Origin: Rothia kristinae NBRC 15354
Lineage (GTDB): Bacteria > Actinomycetota > Actinomycetes > Actinomycetales > Micrococcaceae
Reading direction: 5' to 3'
DNA: 64,000 bases
Assembly: GCF_001570865.1 (NCBI RefSeq)
Contig: NZ_BCSM01000002.1
Coordinates: forward strand, 62,001 to 126,000
Of the stretch, positions 8,075 through 16,191 are shown piece after piece. Within the stretch, counting starts at the first letter, position 1. Every line of letters begins with the position of its first letter. The notes under the pieces were generated by a model. That model saw nothing but the letters and a program-made list of their open reading frames with translations, was not told where the DNA came from and made no database searches. Position numbers and translations under genes: made by a program.

Positions 8075-9166
8075 TCAGCCGGCCTGAGCCCCCTCGCCGG
8101 CGAAGGGGTAGTCCGTGTACCCGTGCGGGCCGGGGGCGTAGAAGGTGGACGGGTCCGGGGTGTTCAGCTCCAGTCCCTCCCGCCAGCGGCGCACCAGATC
8201 CGGATTGGCGATCAGCTCCCGCCCCACCACCGCGGCATCGGCGAGATCCTCGGCCACGATGCGCCGCGCCTCGGGCAGCTCGGTGACTTCTGCGAACCCG
8301 GAGTTCAGCAGGAACGCGCCGGGGAAGCGCCCGCGCAGGTGCGCCACCAGGTCCCCGTCGATCTCCCGGTGCAGCACCGAGAGATAGGCCGGGTGGGCCT
8401 CGGCGATGCCGTCCAGCAGCGCATCGTAGGTGGCCAGCACATCCTGCCGATCCCGCTCCAGGGTGCCCTGCACGTTGTGCTCCGGGGAGATGCGCAGACC
8501 CACCCGATCCCCGCCGATCTCCTCGGCGACGCCGCGCACCGCCTCCACCGTCAGGCGCGCCCGGGCGGCCGGGGAGCCTCCCCAGGCGTCCTCGCGGTGG
8601 TTGGCCGAGGGGCTGAGGAACTCGTGCAGGAGGTACCCGTTGGCCCCGTGCAGCTCGACGCCGTCCGCCCCGGCGTCCACGGCCCGGCGGGCGGCAGCCC
8701 GGAACTCCTCGACGATGCGGGGGACCTCCTCGGTGCCCAGGGCGCGGGGCACGGGGGCCTCGGCCTTGCCGGCGAAGGTGTGCACGCCGGTGCCGGAGGC
8801 GATGGCGCTCGGCGCCTCGGGCTGGGCGCCGCGCAGCAGATCCGGGTGGGACATGCGCCCGCCGTGCATCAGCTGCAGCACCAGGGTGCCGCCCTCGGCG
8901 TGCACCGCCTCGGCGACCTTCGCCCAGCCGGTGGTCTGGGCGTCGTCGGCGATGCCGGCCTGGCCGGGGAAGGCCCGGTTGGTGAAGGCGGTGAAGGTGC
9001 CCTCGGTGACCACCAGGCCGGCGGAGGCGCGCTGGGCGTAGTAGCGCGCGTGCAGGTCCGTGGGCACGCCGTCCTCCCCGGCACGCTGGCGGGTCAGGGC
9101 GGCCATGGTGATGCGGTTGCGCAGGTGCAGGGCACCGGCCTGCAGCGGATCGAACAGGGTGGTCAC
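8075..9166 (-). CDS. Old Yellow Enzyme family ene-reductase (NADH:flavin oxidoreductase)
   Basis: A 363-residue FMN-dependent TIM-barrel enzyme that reduces activated C=C bonds or nitro compounds, NemA/XenB-like. Visible landmarks are the N-terminal LFDPLQAGALHLRNRITMAALTR, LQLMHGGRMSHP (FMN contacts), HGANGYLLHEFLSP (substrate-binding His and Asn in the H-x-x-N pattern), the GG of DAWGGS, and the C-terminal FMN phosphate site AAVVGRELIANPDLV. GTG 9166 was chosen because GGAAGAAG lies about 7 nt upstream and the N terminus then matches the family; a longer reading to 9235 adds unrelated residues. Divergent from the aminotransferase at 9367. Confidence 0.9.
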   Translation of the reverse strand: MTTLFDPLQAGALHLRNRITMAALTRQRAGEDGVPTDLHARYYAQRASAGLVVTEGTFTAFTNRAFPGQAGIADDAQTTGWAKVAEAVHAEGGTLVLQLMHGGRMSHPDLLRGAQPEAPSAIASGTGVHTFAGKAEAPVPRALGTEEVPRIVEEFRAAARRAVDAGADGVELHGANGYLLHEFLSPSANHREDAWGGSPAARARLTVEAVRGVAEEIGGDRVGLRISPEHNVQGTLERDRQDVLATYDALLDGIAEAHPAYLSVLHREIDGDLVAHLRGRFPGAFLLNSGFAEVTELPEARRIVAEDLADAAVVGRELIANPDLVRRWREGLELNTPDPSTFYAPGPHGYTDYPFAGEGAQAG

Positions 9167-9366
9167 GGGCGTGCTTCTTCCCTCGGGGATGCGGACTGTG
9201 CCGTGGAACCACCCCGCATGCCCGGCTATTCCCACCCCTCGAAGTCCCCGTATGACGCCGCGCGGTGCCGGGCGGGGTCACCGGTTGCATTCCGCGGGTG
9301 GGCGCAGTTGTCTGAGGGGAGCATGAGCCCTCGAGGCGAGGACGAGCGAGAGACCAGGAGACCTGT

Positions 9367-10614
9367 GTGCACCCCTATGACCAGATCACCGTGGAATCCC
9401 TGGTGGGCAAGTCCGGGATCAAGTGGTCCCAGGGCGAGGGGGTGATCGGGGCGTTCATCGCGGAGACGGACTTCGGGGTGGCCGAGCCGATCCGCGCGGC
9501 CCTGCGGGACCTGGATGAGCGGGACCTGTTCGGCTACGCCCCCGCGTGGATGGTGCGGGAGCTGCAGGAGGCCACGGCCGAGCTGTACGCGCAGGAGCAC
9601 GGCTGGCGCGTCCCCGCCCGGCAGGTCGCGCCCCTGCCGGATGTGATCGCGGGGTTCGCGGCCTTCCTGGACGTGTTCACCGCCCCCGGGGCCCCGGTGA
9701 TCCTGCCGACCCCGGCGTACATGCCGTTCCTGCGGGTCCCTGGGCTGCACGAGCGCCGGATCATCGAGGTGCCGATGCGCCGGGATCCCGAGGCGAGCAC
9801 CCCCTGGCGGCTGGATCCGGCGGATCTGGAGACGGCCTTCGCGGCGGCCGACGCCGAGCTCGCTGCGGCCGCGGCACCCGGGGACGCGGCCTCGCGGTCC
9901 GCGGCCGGGGAGGGACCGCGCCATCGGGGGCCGGTGCTGATCCTGTGCAATCCGCACAACCCGACGGGCAAGGTCCACACCCGGGAGGAGATGGCCCAGA
10001 TCGCCCGGGTCGTGCAGGCCCATGACGGGTGGGTCTTCTCCGATGAGATCCACGCCCCCGTGGTCTACTCCGGTGCCCGCCACGTTCCCTACGCCTCCAC
10101 GGGGGCCGCGGCCGCGGGCCACACGGTCACGGCCACCGCGGCGTCGAAGGCCTTCAACATCCCGGGGCTGCGCTGCGCCCAGCTGCTCTTCTCCGACGAG
10201 GCCGACGCCGCCCGCTGGGCCGAGCGCGGGGAGTTCGTCTCCAAGTCGGCGTCGAACCCGGGGATGCTGGCGACGACGGCGGCCTACCGCGAGGCCCGCG
10301 TCTGGGCCCGGGAGACCCGGGACTACCTGGAGGGCAATCGGGATGAGCTGGGGGATCTGCTGACCCAGCACCTGCCGGGGGTGGGGTGGATCCCGCCGCA
10401 GGCGACCTTCCTGGCCTGGCTGGATGTCTCCGCGCTGGGCATCCCGGGGTGTCCGCAGGAGTTCTTCCTGGAGCGGGCCGCGGTGAGCCTGACCGACGGC
10501 GCCCAGTGCGGGCAGGGCCTGGGCGGGCACGTGCGCCTGAACTTCGGGATGCCCCGCCCGGTGCTGCGCGAGGCCGTGGAGCGGATGGGTCGGGCCGCAG
10601 CCCAGCTGGCCTGA
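9367..10614 (+). CDS. PatB/MalY-type PLP aminotransferase (C-S beta-lyase)
   Basis: A 415-residue fold-type I PLP enzyme of the PatB/MalY group, which usually cleaves cystathionine or cysteine conjugates. It shows GYAPAWMVRELQEA (PatB-like substrate side), LCNPHNPTGKVHTREEM, the cofactor Asp in FSDEIHAPVVY, and the Schiff-base Lys in ATAASKAFNIPGLRCAQ. HVRLNFGMPR near the end supplies the carboxylate-binding Arg. An alanine-rich insertion at about residues 158-185 (AAADAELAAAAAPGD...) interrupts the large domain compared with relatives. GTG 9367 follows GGAG at 7 nt. Lyase versus aminotransferase activity cannot be settled from sequence. Confidence 0.85.
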   Translation: MHPYDQITVESLVGKSGIKWSQGEGVIGAFIAETDFGVAEPIRAALRDLDERDLFGYAPAWMVRELQEATAELYAQEHGWRVPARQVAPLPDVIAGFAAFLDVFTAPGAPVILPTPAYMPFLRVPGLHERRIIEVPMRRDPEASTPWRLDPADLETAFAAADAELAAAAAPGDAASRSAAGEGPRHRGPVLILCNPHNPTGKVHTREEMAQIARVVQAHDGWVFSDEIHAPVVYSGARHVPYASTGAAAAGHTVTATAASKAFNIPGLRCAQLLFSDEADAARWAERGEFVSKSASNPGMLATTAAYREARVWARETRDYLEGNRDELGDLLTQHLPGVGWIPPQATFLAWLDVSALGIPGCPQEFFLERAAVSLTDGAQCGQGLGGHVRLNFGMPRPVLREAVERMGRAAAQLA

Positions 10615-10662
10615 GCGCGGTCCGAGGAGGCGGCCGAACCCGTCGAATCGGCCGCTGACCTG

Positions 10663-10692
10663 GTGACACGTCGGCTCAGAAGGTCGCATAAT
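10663..10692 (+). promoter_or_regulatory. Possible promoter of the zinc alcohol dehydrogenase gene
   Basis: GTGACA (10663-10668), 18-bp spacer, CATAAT (10687-10692). It stands 62 nt before the start codon at 10755. Both hexamers differ by one base from the sigma-70/SigA consensus. No operator-like repeat is evident. Confidence 0.4.
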
Positions 10693-10754
10693 GGAGGGAC
10701 ACGGATCCGCGCCGCAGGCCGCTGGAGCCACCGAACCACACGGAGGAGAACACC

Positions 10755-11948
10755 ATGCGCGCACTGACCTGGCAGGGTCCCGGATCGGTCGAGATCGCCG
10801 AGGTCCCCATGCCCGAGCTGCGGGATCCCACCGATGCGATCGTTCGGGTCACCTCGACGGCGATCTGCGGCTCGGACCTGCACCTGTACGGGGTGCTCGG
10901 GCCGTACATGGGCCGCGGAGACGTCCTGGGCCACGAGTTCATGGGCGTCGTGGAGGAGGTCGGCGCGGAGGTGACCGGCCTGCAGGTCGGGGACCGCGTC
11001 GTCGTGCCCTTCAACATCTCCTGCGGGCGCTGCTGGATGTGCTCGCGAGGCTTCTACGCCCAGTGCGAGACCACCCAGAACACCGAACGTGGCACCGGCG
11101 CGTCGCTGTTCGGCTTCAGCAAGCTCTACGGGGAGGTTCCGGGCGGGCAGGCCGAGTACGTGCGGGTGCCGCATGCGGACTTCGGACCGGTGAAGGTCCC
11201 CCACGGCTTCGTCGACGAGCGGGCCCTGTACCTCTCCGACATCCTGCCCACCGCGTGGCAGGGCGTGGCGTGGGCGAACGTCCCCGACGGCGGCACGCTG
11301 GCGGTGATCGGCGCCGGGCCGATCGGTCAGCTGGCCGTGCGCTCGGCACGCCAGCAGGGCCACGCGGAGCGGATCATCGCCGTGGATCTGGTGGATGAGC
11401 GGCTGGAGCTGGCCCGGGCCTGGGGCGCGCAGACCATCGACCTGCGCGAGGTGGATTCGGTCGGGGATGCGATCCGGGATCTGACCGGCGGACGCGGAGC
11501 GGATTCGGTGCTGGATGCCGTGGGCATGGAGGCCCACGGGAACCCGGTGGCCGAGCAGGTGGTGAAGGCCGTGGGGAAGCTGCCCGGCGGCGTCGGGCAG
11601 AAGGTCATGGAGACCGCCGGGATCGACCGCACCGCGGCGCTGCTCAGCGCGATCGACGGCGTGCGCCGCTCCGGCACCGTGTCCATCAGCGGGGTGTACG
11701 GCGGCACCGCCGATCCGCTGCCGATGATGACGATGTTCGACAAGGGGATCCGCCTGGCGATGGGTCAGTGCCACGTGCGGCAGTGGACCGAGGAGCTGTC
11801 CGAGATCCTCTTCCAGGACGAGGACGTGCTGGGGGTGGAGCAGCTGGCCACCCACCACCTGGCCCTCTCCGATGCCCCGGAAGCCTATGACATGTTCCGG
11901 GATAAGCGGGACGGCTGCATCAAGGTGGTCCTGGACCCCACCCGCTGA
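10755..11948 (+). CDS. Zinc-dependent alcohol/formaldehyde-type dehydrogenase (MDR family)
   Basis: A 397-residue medium-chain dehydrogenase. The catalytic zinc ligands are Cys38 (AICGSDLH) and His60-Glu61 (VLGHEFMG); the structural zinc site is the four-cysteine lobe in ISCGRCWMCSRGFYAQC. The NAD-binding turn is VIGAGPIGQLAV and the acidic VDLVDERL follows it, so NAD(H) is likely. The insert GTGASLFGFSKLYGEVPGGQAEYV and the long C-terminal half resemble the glutathione-independent formaldehyde dehydrogenase-like branch. ATG 10755 has GGAGGAG 8 nt upstream. Substrate is not known. Confidence 0.88.
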   Translation: MRALTWQGPGSVEIAEVPMPELRDPTDAIVRVTSTAICGSDLHLYGVLGPYMGRGDVLGHEFMGVVEEVGAEVTGLQVGDRVVVPFNISCGRCWMCSRGFYAQCETTQNTERGTGASLFGFSKLYGEVPGGQAEYVRVPHADFGPVKVPHGFVDERALYLSDILPTAWQGVAWANVPDGGTLAVIGAGPIGQLAVRSARQQGHAERIIAVDLVDERLELARAWGAQTIDLREVDSVGDAIRDLTGGRGADSVLDAVGMEAHGNPVAEQVVKAVGKLPGGVGQKVMETAGIDRTAALLSAIDGVRRSGTVSISGVYGGTADPLPMMTMFDKGIRLAMGQCHVRQWTEELSEILFQDEDVLGVEQLATHHLALSDAPEAYDMFRDKRDGCIKVVLDPTR

Positions 11949-11995
11949 CGCCGGGCCGGCTCAGTCGGGCCCCGGCTCCGGTCCAGGCCCGATGG

Positions 11996-12048
11996 CACGC
12001 TGGGTGCAGGATGTCGCGGACGGTCCGCGACATCCTGCACCCAGCGTG
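11996..12048. repeat. Palindromic repeat element, copy 2 (53-bp perfect palindrome)
   Basis: Arms of 26 nt (11996-12021 and 12023-12048) are exact complements around a single G at 12022. The first 20 nt of the left arm are CACGCTGGGTGCAGGATGTC. It matches copy 1 at 8003-8057 except for a few bases near the centre. It lies between the alcohol dehydrogenase and glsA, both rightward, and may terminate the former. Confidence 0.85.
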
Positions 12049-12083
12049 ACGACCCGCGCCGAGGACGGCGCGGCCGCACCCAC

Positions 12084-12089
12084 TACGCT
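12084..12089 (+). promoter_or_regulatory. -10 box TACGCT before glsA, probable leaderless start
   Basis: TACGCT fits TANNNT and ends 8 nt before ATG 12098; no SD is visible. Transcription starting about 7-8 nt downstream would put the start codon at the mRNA 5' end. Confidence 0.45.
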
Positions 12090-12097
12090 GGATTCCC

Positions 12098-13414
12098 ATG
12101 AGAACCCCCGTGCCCGAGTACCTGTCCGAGCTGCTGGATGCCGTGCGCGAGAAGGACGGAGGTGCCGTCGCGGACTACATCCCCGAGCTGGCCAAAGCGG
12201 ACCCGGGGCTGTTCGGCGTCGCCCTGACCACCGTGGACGGGCGCACCTACTCCGCCGGGGACGACGAGCACGAGTTCTCCATCCAGTCCATCTCCAAGCC
12301 CTTCGCCTACGCCGCGGCGCTGACGGACCGCGGGGTGGAGGAGATCATGTCCAAGGTCTCCGTGGAGCCCTCCGGGGAGGCGTTCAACGAGCTGTCCCTG
12401 GAGCGGGGCACCAACCGCCCCAAGAACCCCATGATCAACGCCGGGGCGATCGCGGTGCACAGTCTGCTGATGAACCCGGAGGCCTCCCTGGAGGAGCGCG
12501 CCGCGCACACGGTGGAGTTCTTCTCCCGGCTGGCCGGGCGGGAGCTGCAGATGGACGAGGAGGTGTTCCGCTCCGAGCTGGAGACCACGGACCGCAACAT
12601 GGCCCTCGCGCACATGCTGCGCAACTACGGGATGTTCGAGGAGCACGCGCACAACGTGGTGGCCGGGTACGTGGCCCAGTGCGCCATCCGGGTCACGGTC
12701 CGGGACCTGGCGATCATGGGTGCCACGCTGGCCAACGGCGGGGTGCAGCCGAGCACCGGGGAGCGGGTCTGCTCCCCGGAGGTGGCCCGGCAGGTGCTGG
12801 CGGTGATGGTCTCCGCGGGGATGTACGACGCCTCGGGGACGTGGTTCGCCGACGTCGGGATCCCGGCGAAGTCCGGGGTGGCCGGGGGTGTGCTGGGGGT
12901 GCTGCCGGGGCAGCTGGGCATCGGCGTGCTCTCCCCGCGCCTGGATGCGCAGGGCAATTCGGTGCGCGGGGTGCAGGTGTTCCGGAAGCTCTCCGACGAC
13001 ATGGGCCTGCACCTGATCAACGTCCACGCCTATGGGCACGACGCGGTGCGCTCGGTGCGCCAGGTGGGCCGGGATCTGATCATCAAGCTGCAGGGGAACA
13101 TCGGGTTCACCGGTGCGGAATCCGTGCTCTCCCAGCTGGAGTACGTGCAGCCCCCGGAGCACGGCGCCGTGATCTTCGATCTCACGCGGGTGACGAGCCT
13201 GAACGACGTCGGGCGGCGGATGCTCCTGGAGGGGATGCTGCGGCTGAAGCAGGATGGTGCCCGGGTGGGGCTGATCGACACGGACGGGGTGCTGCCGGAT
13301 CCGGATCTGGGCGATGGCACCTACCCGGAGCGGCGCGGGCGCATCCGCGCCGCCCTGCGCACCGCCCAGACCCTGCGCCAGCCGGAGACGACGTACCCGC
13401 ACAGCACCCGCTGA
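12098..13414 (+). CDS. glsA: Glutaminase A with C-terminal STAS domain
   Basis: A 438-residue enzyme that hydrolyses L-glutamine to glutamate and ammonia. The beta-lactamase-like glutaminase domain covers residues 10-310, with the SxxK nucleophile pair Ser64-Lys67 in FSIQSISKP, PMINAGAI, and the late GIPAKSGVAGGVLGVLPG. Residues 325-420 form a STAS-like domain (GNIGFTGAESVLSQL, GAVIFDLTRVTSLNDVGRRML), a fusion known in actinobacterial glutaminases and of regulatory or assembly role by inference. The single-domain form is about 310 residues. The gene appears to be leaderless, and it is followed by an exporter gene at 13523. Confidence 0.92.
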   Translation: MRTPVPEYLSELLDAVREKDGGAVADYIPELAKADPGLFGVALTTVDGRTYSAGDDEHEFSIQSISKPFAYAAALTDRGVEEIMSKVSVEPSGEAFNELSLERGTNRPKNPMINAGAIAVHSLLMNPEASLEERAAHTVEFFSRLAGRELQMDEEVFRSELETTDRNMALAHMLRNYGMFEEHAHNVVAGYVAQCAIRVTVRDLAIMGATLANGGVQPSTGERVCSPEVARQVLAVMVSAGMYDASGTWFADVGIPAKSGVAGGVLGVLPGQLGIGVLSPRLDAQGNSVRGVQVFRKLSDDMGLHLINVHAYGHDAVRSVRQVGRDLIIKLQGNIGFTGAESVLSQLEYVQPPEHGAVIFDLTRVTSLNDVGRRMLLEGMLRLKQDGARVGLIDTDGVLPDPDLGDGTYPERRGRIRAALRTAQTLRQPETTYPHSTR

Positions 13415-13522
13415 CATCGCCGATCGCGCTGACGCCCCCGGTTCCGACGACGCTCACCCGAGCGTCCACGCGGGGTGCCCGGCCCCGCGGCGTCGGGCCC
13501 CCGAGGAGAGGAGACCGGGCCG

Positions 13523-14547
13523 ATGAGCACCACCGCACACCCCGCCCAGCAGACGCGGGCCGGATCCGGCGTCCTGCTGGTCATCGGCTCGTGCATCTCC
13601 CTGCAGTTCGGCGCGGCCATGGCCACCCAGCTGTTCGCCCCGCTGGGCTCCTGGGGGGTGACGACGCTGCGCCTGGTGCTCGGCGCCGTCGTGCTCCTGG
13701 TGCTCACCCGCCCGGCCGTGCGCGCGTGGGACCGGCGGCAGTGGCGGGCCGTGGTGCTGTTCGGGGCGACGATGGCGCTGATGAACGGCTTCTTCTACGC
13801 CGCGATCGCCCGCATCCCGCTGGGGGTGACGGTGGCCCTGGAGTTCCTGGGGCCGCTGGTGCTCTCCGCGGTGACCTCCCGGCGGGGACTGGACTTCGCA
13901 TGGGTGGGTCTGGCCCTGGGCGGGATGGCCCTGCTGGGGGTGCAGTCCGTGCTGGGCGGGGCGGGTCTGGATCCCCTCGGGGCGGTCTTCGCGCTGATCG
14001 CCGGGCTGTTCTGGGCCGGGTACGTGCTGGCCAGCGGGCACGTGGGTCGGCTGGTGCCGGGCACGGGCAGACTGGCGGCGTCGATGACGGTGGCGGGTCT
14101 GCTCCTGCTGCCGGTGGGGCGGGCAGCGTGGTGCGGGCAGGGCAGGAGCCGCATCTGCTGGGCCTGGCGCTGCTGACCGCCCTGCTGGCCTCGGTGATCC
14201 CGTACTCCCTGGAGCTGGCGGCGCTGCGGCGGGTGCTCGGCCAGGTGTTCAGCATCCTGCTGAGCCTGGAGCCGGCGTTCGCGGCGCTGTTCGGCTGGCT
14301 GCTGCTGTCCCAGCGCATCGAGGGGCTGCGGCTGCTGGCGATCGCCCTGGTGGTCCTCGCCTCGATGGGCACCACGGTCTCCGCCTCCCTGGGGGCGCGG
14401 CGTACCCGGCGCCGGGTGGCGCGACAGGCCGAGGATGAGCCGGCCGGGCTCATCCCGCCGGAGGAGGTCGTGGTGGGGGTGGGCACCGGCGCCCTGCCCG
14501 TCGTGGCCGCGGACCCCGAGCAGACCGAGACCGCGCGGAGCAGGTGA
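13523..14547 (+). pseudogene. EamA/RhtA-type membrane exporter, interrupted by a frameshift
   Basis: Two frames together give one EamA (DMT) protein of about 340 residues. The first, from ATG 13523 (after GGAGACCGG), encodes MSTTAHPAQQ to LLLLPVG with six helices, including GVTVALEFLGPLVLSAV. The second continues AGSVVRAGQEPHLLGLALLTALLASVIPYSLELAALRR and ends at 14547 with an acidic tail. The switch is at the G run 14116-14119; one extra G restores a single frame (P-V-G-A-G-S-V-V). Left as it is, the first frame stops at 14176 and makes a 217-residue half transporter. A homopolymer sequencing error is as likely as a real mutation. RhtA-like amino-acid export is the family role. Confidence 0.75.
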
Positions 14548-14560
14548 GGCCCGCCCCGGC

Positions 14561-14566
14561 TATCGT
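14561..14566 (+). promoter_or_regulatory. -10 box TATCGT before the DCC-family gene
   Basis: TATCGT (TANNNT) ends 7 nt before ATG 14574, without an SD in between. Probable leaderless transcript. Confidence 0.4.
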
Positions 14567-14573
14567 GGGCCGC

Positions 14574-15146
14574 ATGCGAGTCTTCGTCTTCGACGACGCC
14601 TGCGGCCCGTGCACCCGGGCGGCGGCCTTCCTGCGCCGGCGCGCCGGGGCGGGCGCCGCCGGAACGGATGCCGCGGGCGCGAGCGACGGTGCGGGGGCCG
14701 TGGGCGACGGTGCGGGAGCCGTGGCCGTGGGCGACGGCGCGGGCGCGGGGCTGATCGTGCTGCCCTTCTCGCGGGTGCGCGAGGAGCTGGATGACGCCGC
14801 CCGCGAGCGCTTCGCCCGCGAGGCCCTGTACGCGCAGGGCCCGACGCCGTCGGCCGCTCCTCCGACGGAAACCCTGCCGACGTGCTCCCTCCCGGTGGAT
14901 GATTCTCCGGGGGATCGCCCGGCGGCAGCGGTGCGCGCGATGCCCGCGGGGTGGGAGCTGCCGGGCCGCGCGGCCTGGGGGCACGCGGCGATCGCCCGGG
15001 CGCTGCTGGCCTCCCCGCACCGGGCGGATCGGCTGGCCGGCCGGGTGATCCTGGCCCGCCCCGTCGCCCCGGCGGCCCGCCGGGTGTACGGGTGGGTGGC
15101 CCGGCATCGTCGGGTGCTCAATCCGCTCTTCCCGCCGGCTGGCTAA
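14574..15146 (+). CDS. DCC (DUF393) thiol-disulfide oxidoreductase-like protein with low-complexity insertion
   Basis: A 190-residue protein. The N terminus MRVFVFDDACGPCTRAAAFLRRR has the DCC-family active-site pattern, here C10-G-P-C13, in a thioredoxin-like fold. Residues 24-58 are an insertion of near-repeats of GDGAGAV encoded by imperfect DNA repeats at 14685-14755. After it the family sequence resumes (LIVLPFSR) and the conserved AWGHAAIARALL and YGWVARHRRVLNPLF close the domain. The family is poorly understood and probably binds or transfers disulfides. ATG 14574 is preferred to a GTG at 14544 that overlaps the previous stop. Ten bases separate it from the next gene. Confidence 0.75.
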   Translation: MRVFVFDDACGPCTRAAAFLRRRAGAGAAGTDAAGASDGAGAVGDGAGAVAVGDGAGAGLIVLPFSRVREELDDAARERFAREALYAQGPTPSAAPPTETLPTCSLPVDDSPGDRPAAAVRAMPAGWELPGRAAWGHAAIARALLASPHRADRLAGRVILARPVAPAARRVYGWVARHRRVLNPLFPPAG

Positions 15147-15149
15147 GCT
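15144..15149 (+). promoter_or_regulatory. -10 box TAAGCT before the glutamine amidotransferase gene
   Basis: TAAGCT (TANNNT) overlaps the stop codon of the DCC gene and ends 6 nt before ATG 15156. No SD is present; a leaderless transcript is likely. Confidence 0.45.
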
Positions 15150-15155
15150 GGGGCC

Positions 15156-15989
15156 ATGCTGCCCTTCCTGCTGATCCAGACCCGCGACGATGACGCCGTG
15201 GTGGCCGACGAGCTGCGCTCCACCGCCGAGCTGGGCGGCTTCGGTCCCGGTGAGCTGGTGCAGCTGCAGCTGGATCGGATCTTCGCGGAGGATCCGCGCC
15301 CGGCCACCGGAGAGCCGGAGCCGGGCGATGAGGCGGACAGCCCGCTGGCGTCCTCGGAGCAGCAGGCGCCCCCGGCCCTGGACTGGCCGGCGATCCTGCA
15401 GGCGCATTCCGGGGTGATCCTGTGCGGCAGCCCGTTCAACTCCTCGGACCCGGAGGAGTCCAAGTCCGCGCTGCAGCGGCGGGTGGAGGCGGAGCTGCGG
15501 CGGATGCTGGATGAGGTGGTGCGCCGGGACTACCCCTTCTTCGGCGCCTGCTACGGGGTGGGCACTCTGGGCCTGCACCAGGGGGCGGTGGTGGATCGGA
15601 CCTTCTCCGAGGAGGCCGGGCCGATCCGGGTGACGGTGACCCCGCAGGGTCGGCAGGATCCGCTGCTGGCCGACGTCGAGCCGGTGTTCCAGGCCTTCGT
15701 GGGCCACAAGGAGGCGGTGCGCACCCTGCCGCCGGGGGCGGTGCTGCTGGCCGGGGGCGAGGCCTGCCCGGTGCAGATGTTCCGCATCGGGGCGAACATG
15801 TACGCCACGCAGTTCCACCCGGAGCTGGATCAGCGGGGCCTGCTGCACCGGCTGCGCGTGTACGCGAACCACGGCTACTACGACCCGGAGAACGCCCAGG
15901 AGCGCTTCGACGCCGTGCGCGCGGCCGAGGTGACCCAGCCCCAGCGGATCCTGGCGAACTTCCGCCGCCGCTACGCCCGCTCGGCCTGA
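15156..15989 (+). CDS. Class I glutamine amidotransferase (GMP synthase-like, GuaA1 type)
   Basis: A 277-residue stand-alone class I GATase domain. The nucleophile elbow is FFGACYGVGTLGLH (Cys near residue 132), and the His-Glu pair is in ATQFHPELD near residue 217, so the triad is complete. A charged insertion at residues 47-72 (EDPRPATGEPEPGDEADS...) separates the first strands. Stand-alone proteins of this type often act on small peptides or gamma-glutamyl compounds, and the true substrate is unknown. It is followed by a promoter-like AT-rich stretch and an unrelated operon. Confidence 0.82.
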   Translation: MLPFLLIQTRDDDAVVADELRSTAELGGFGPGELVQLQLDRIFAEDPRPATGEPEPGDEADSPLASSEQQAPPALDWPAILQAHSGVILCGSPFNSSDPEESKSALQRRVEAELRRMLDEVVRRDYPFFGACYGVGTLGLHQGAVVDRTFSEEAGPIRVTVTPQGRQDPLLADVEPVFQAFVGHKEAVRTLPPGAVLLAGGEACPVQMFRIGANMYATQFHPELDQRGLLHRLRVYANHGYYDPENAQERFDAVRAAEVTQPQRILANFRRRYARSA

Positions 15990-16011
15990 GCGGCCCTCCC
16001 CCTCCCCGGGG

Positions 16012-16053
16012 CGCCGCGGACCCGTCATCGGACGCCGCGGGCCCGTCGTCGGC
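16012..16053. repeat. Tandem 21-bp direct repeat
   Basis: Two adjacent 21-nt units starting CGCCGCGGACCCGTCATCGG (16012) and CGCCGCGGGCCCGTCGTCGG (16033), differing at three positions. They lie just after the amidotransferase gene in an otherwise non-coding gap. Confidence 0.6.
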
Positions 16054-16191
16054 ACTTGCGACCACCGCCGAATCATTTGACGCATCAACTTTTTTTACCC
16101 GGGAATAAAGCCCACACACCCGAGGTTGGACCGGTCAGACCACGAAGCAGCACCGCCGGGAGGCGGAGCACGAGGCGAAGGAGCCGAGACC

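Noticed and set aside
9167-9366. Riboswitch between the Old Yellow Enzyme and PatB genes
   Set aside because: I looked for SAM, cobalamin and FMN elements and saw no conserved core; only a short leader with an SD.
11872-13490. Long frame overlapping glsA in another phase
   Set aside because: Only its last part (after about 14116) is coding, as the end of the EamA exporter; the rest is a shadow of glsA.
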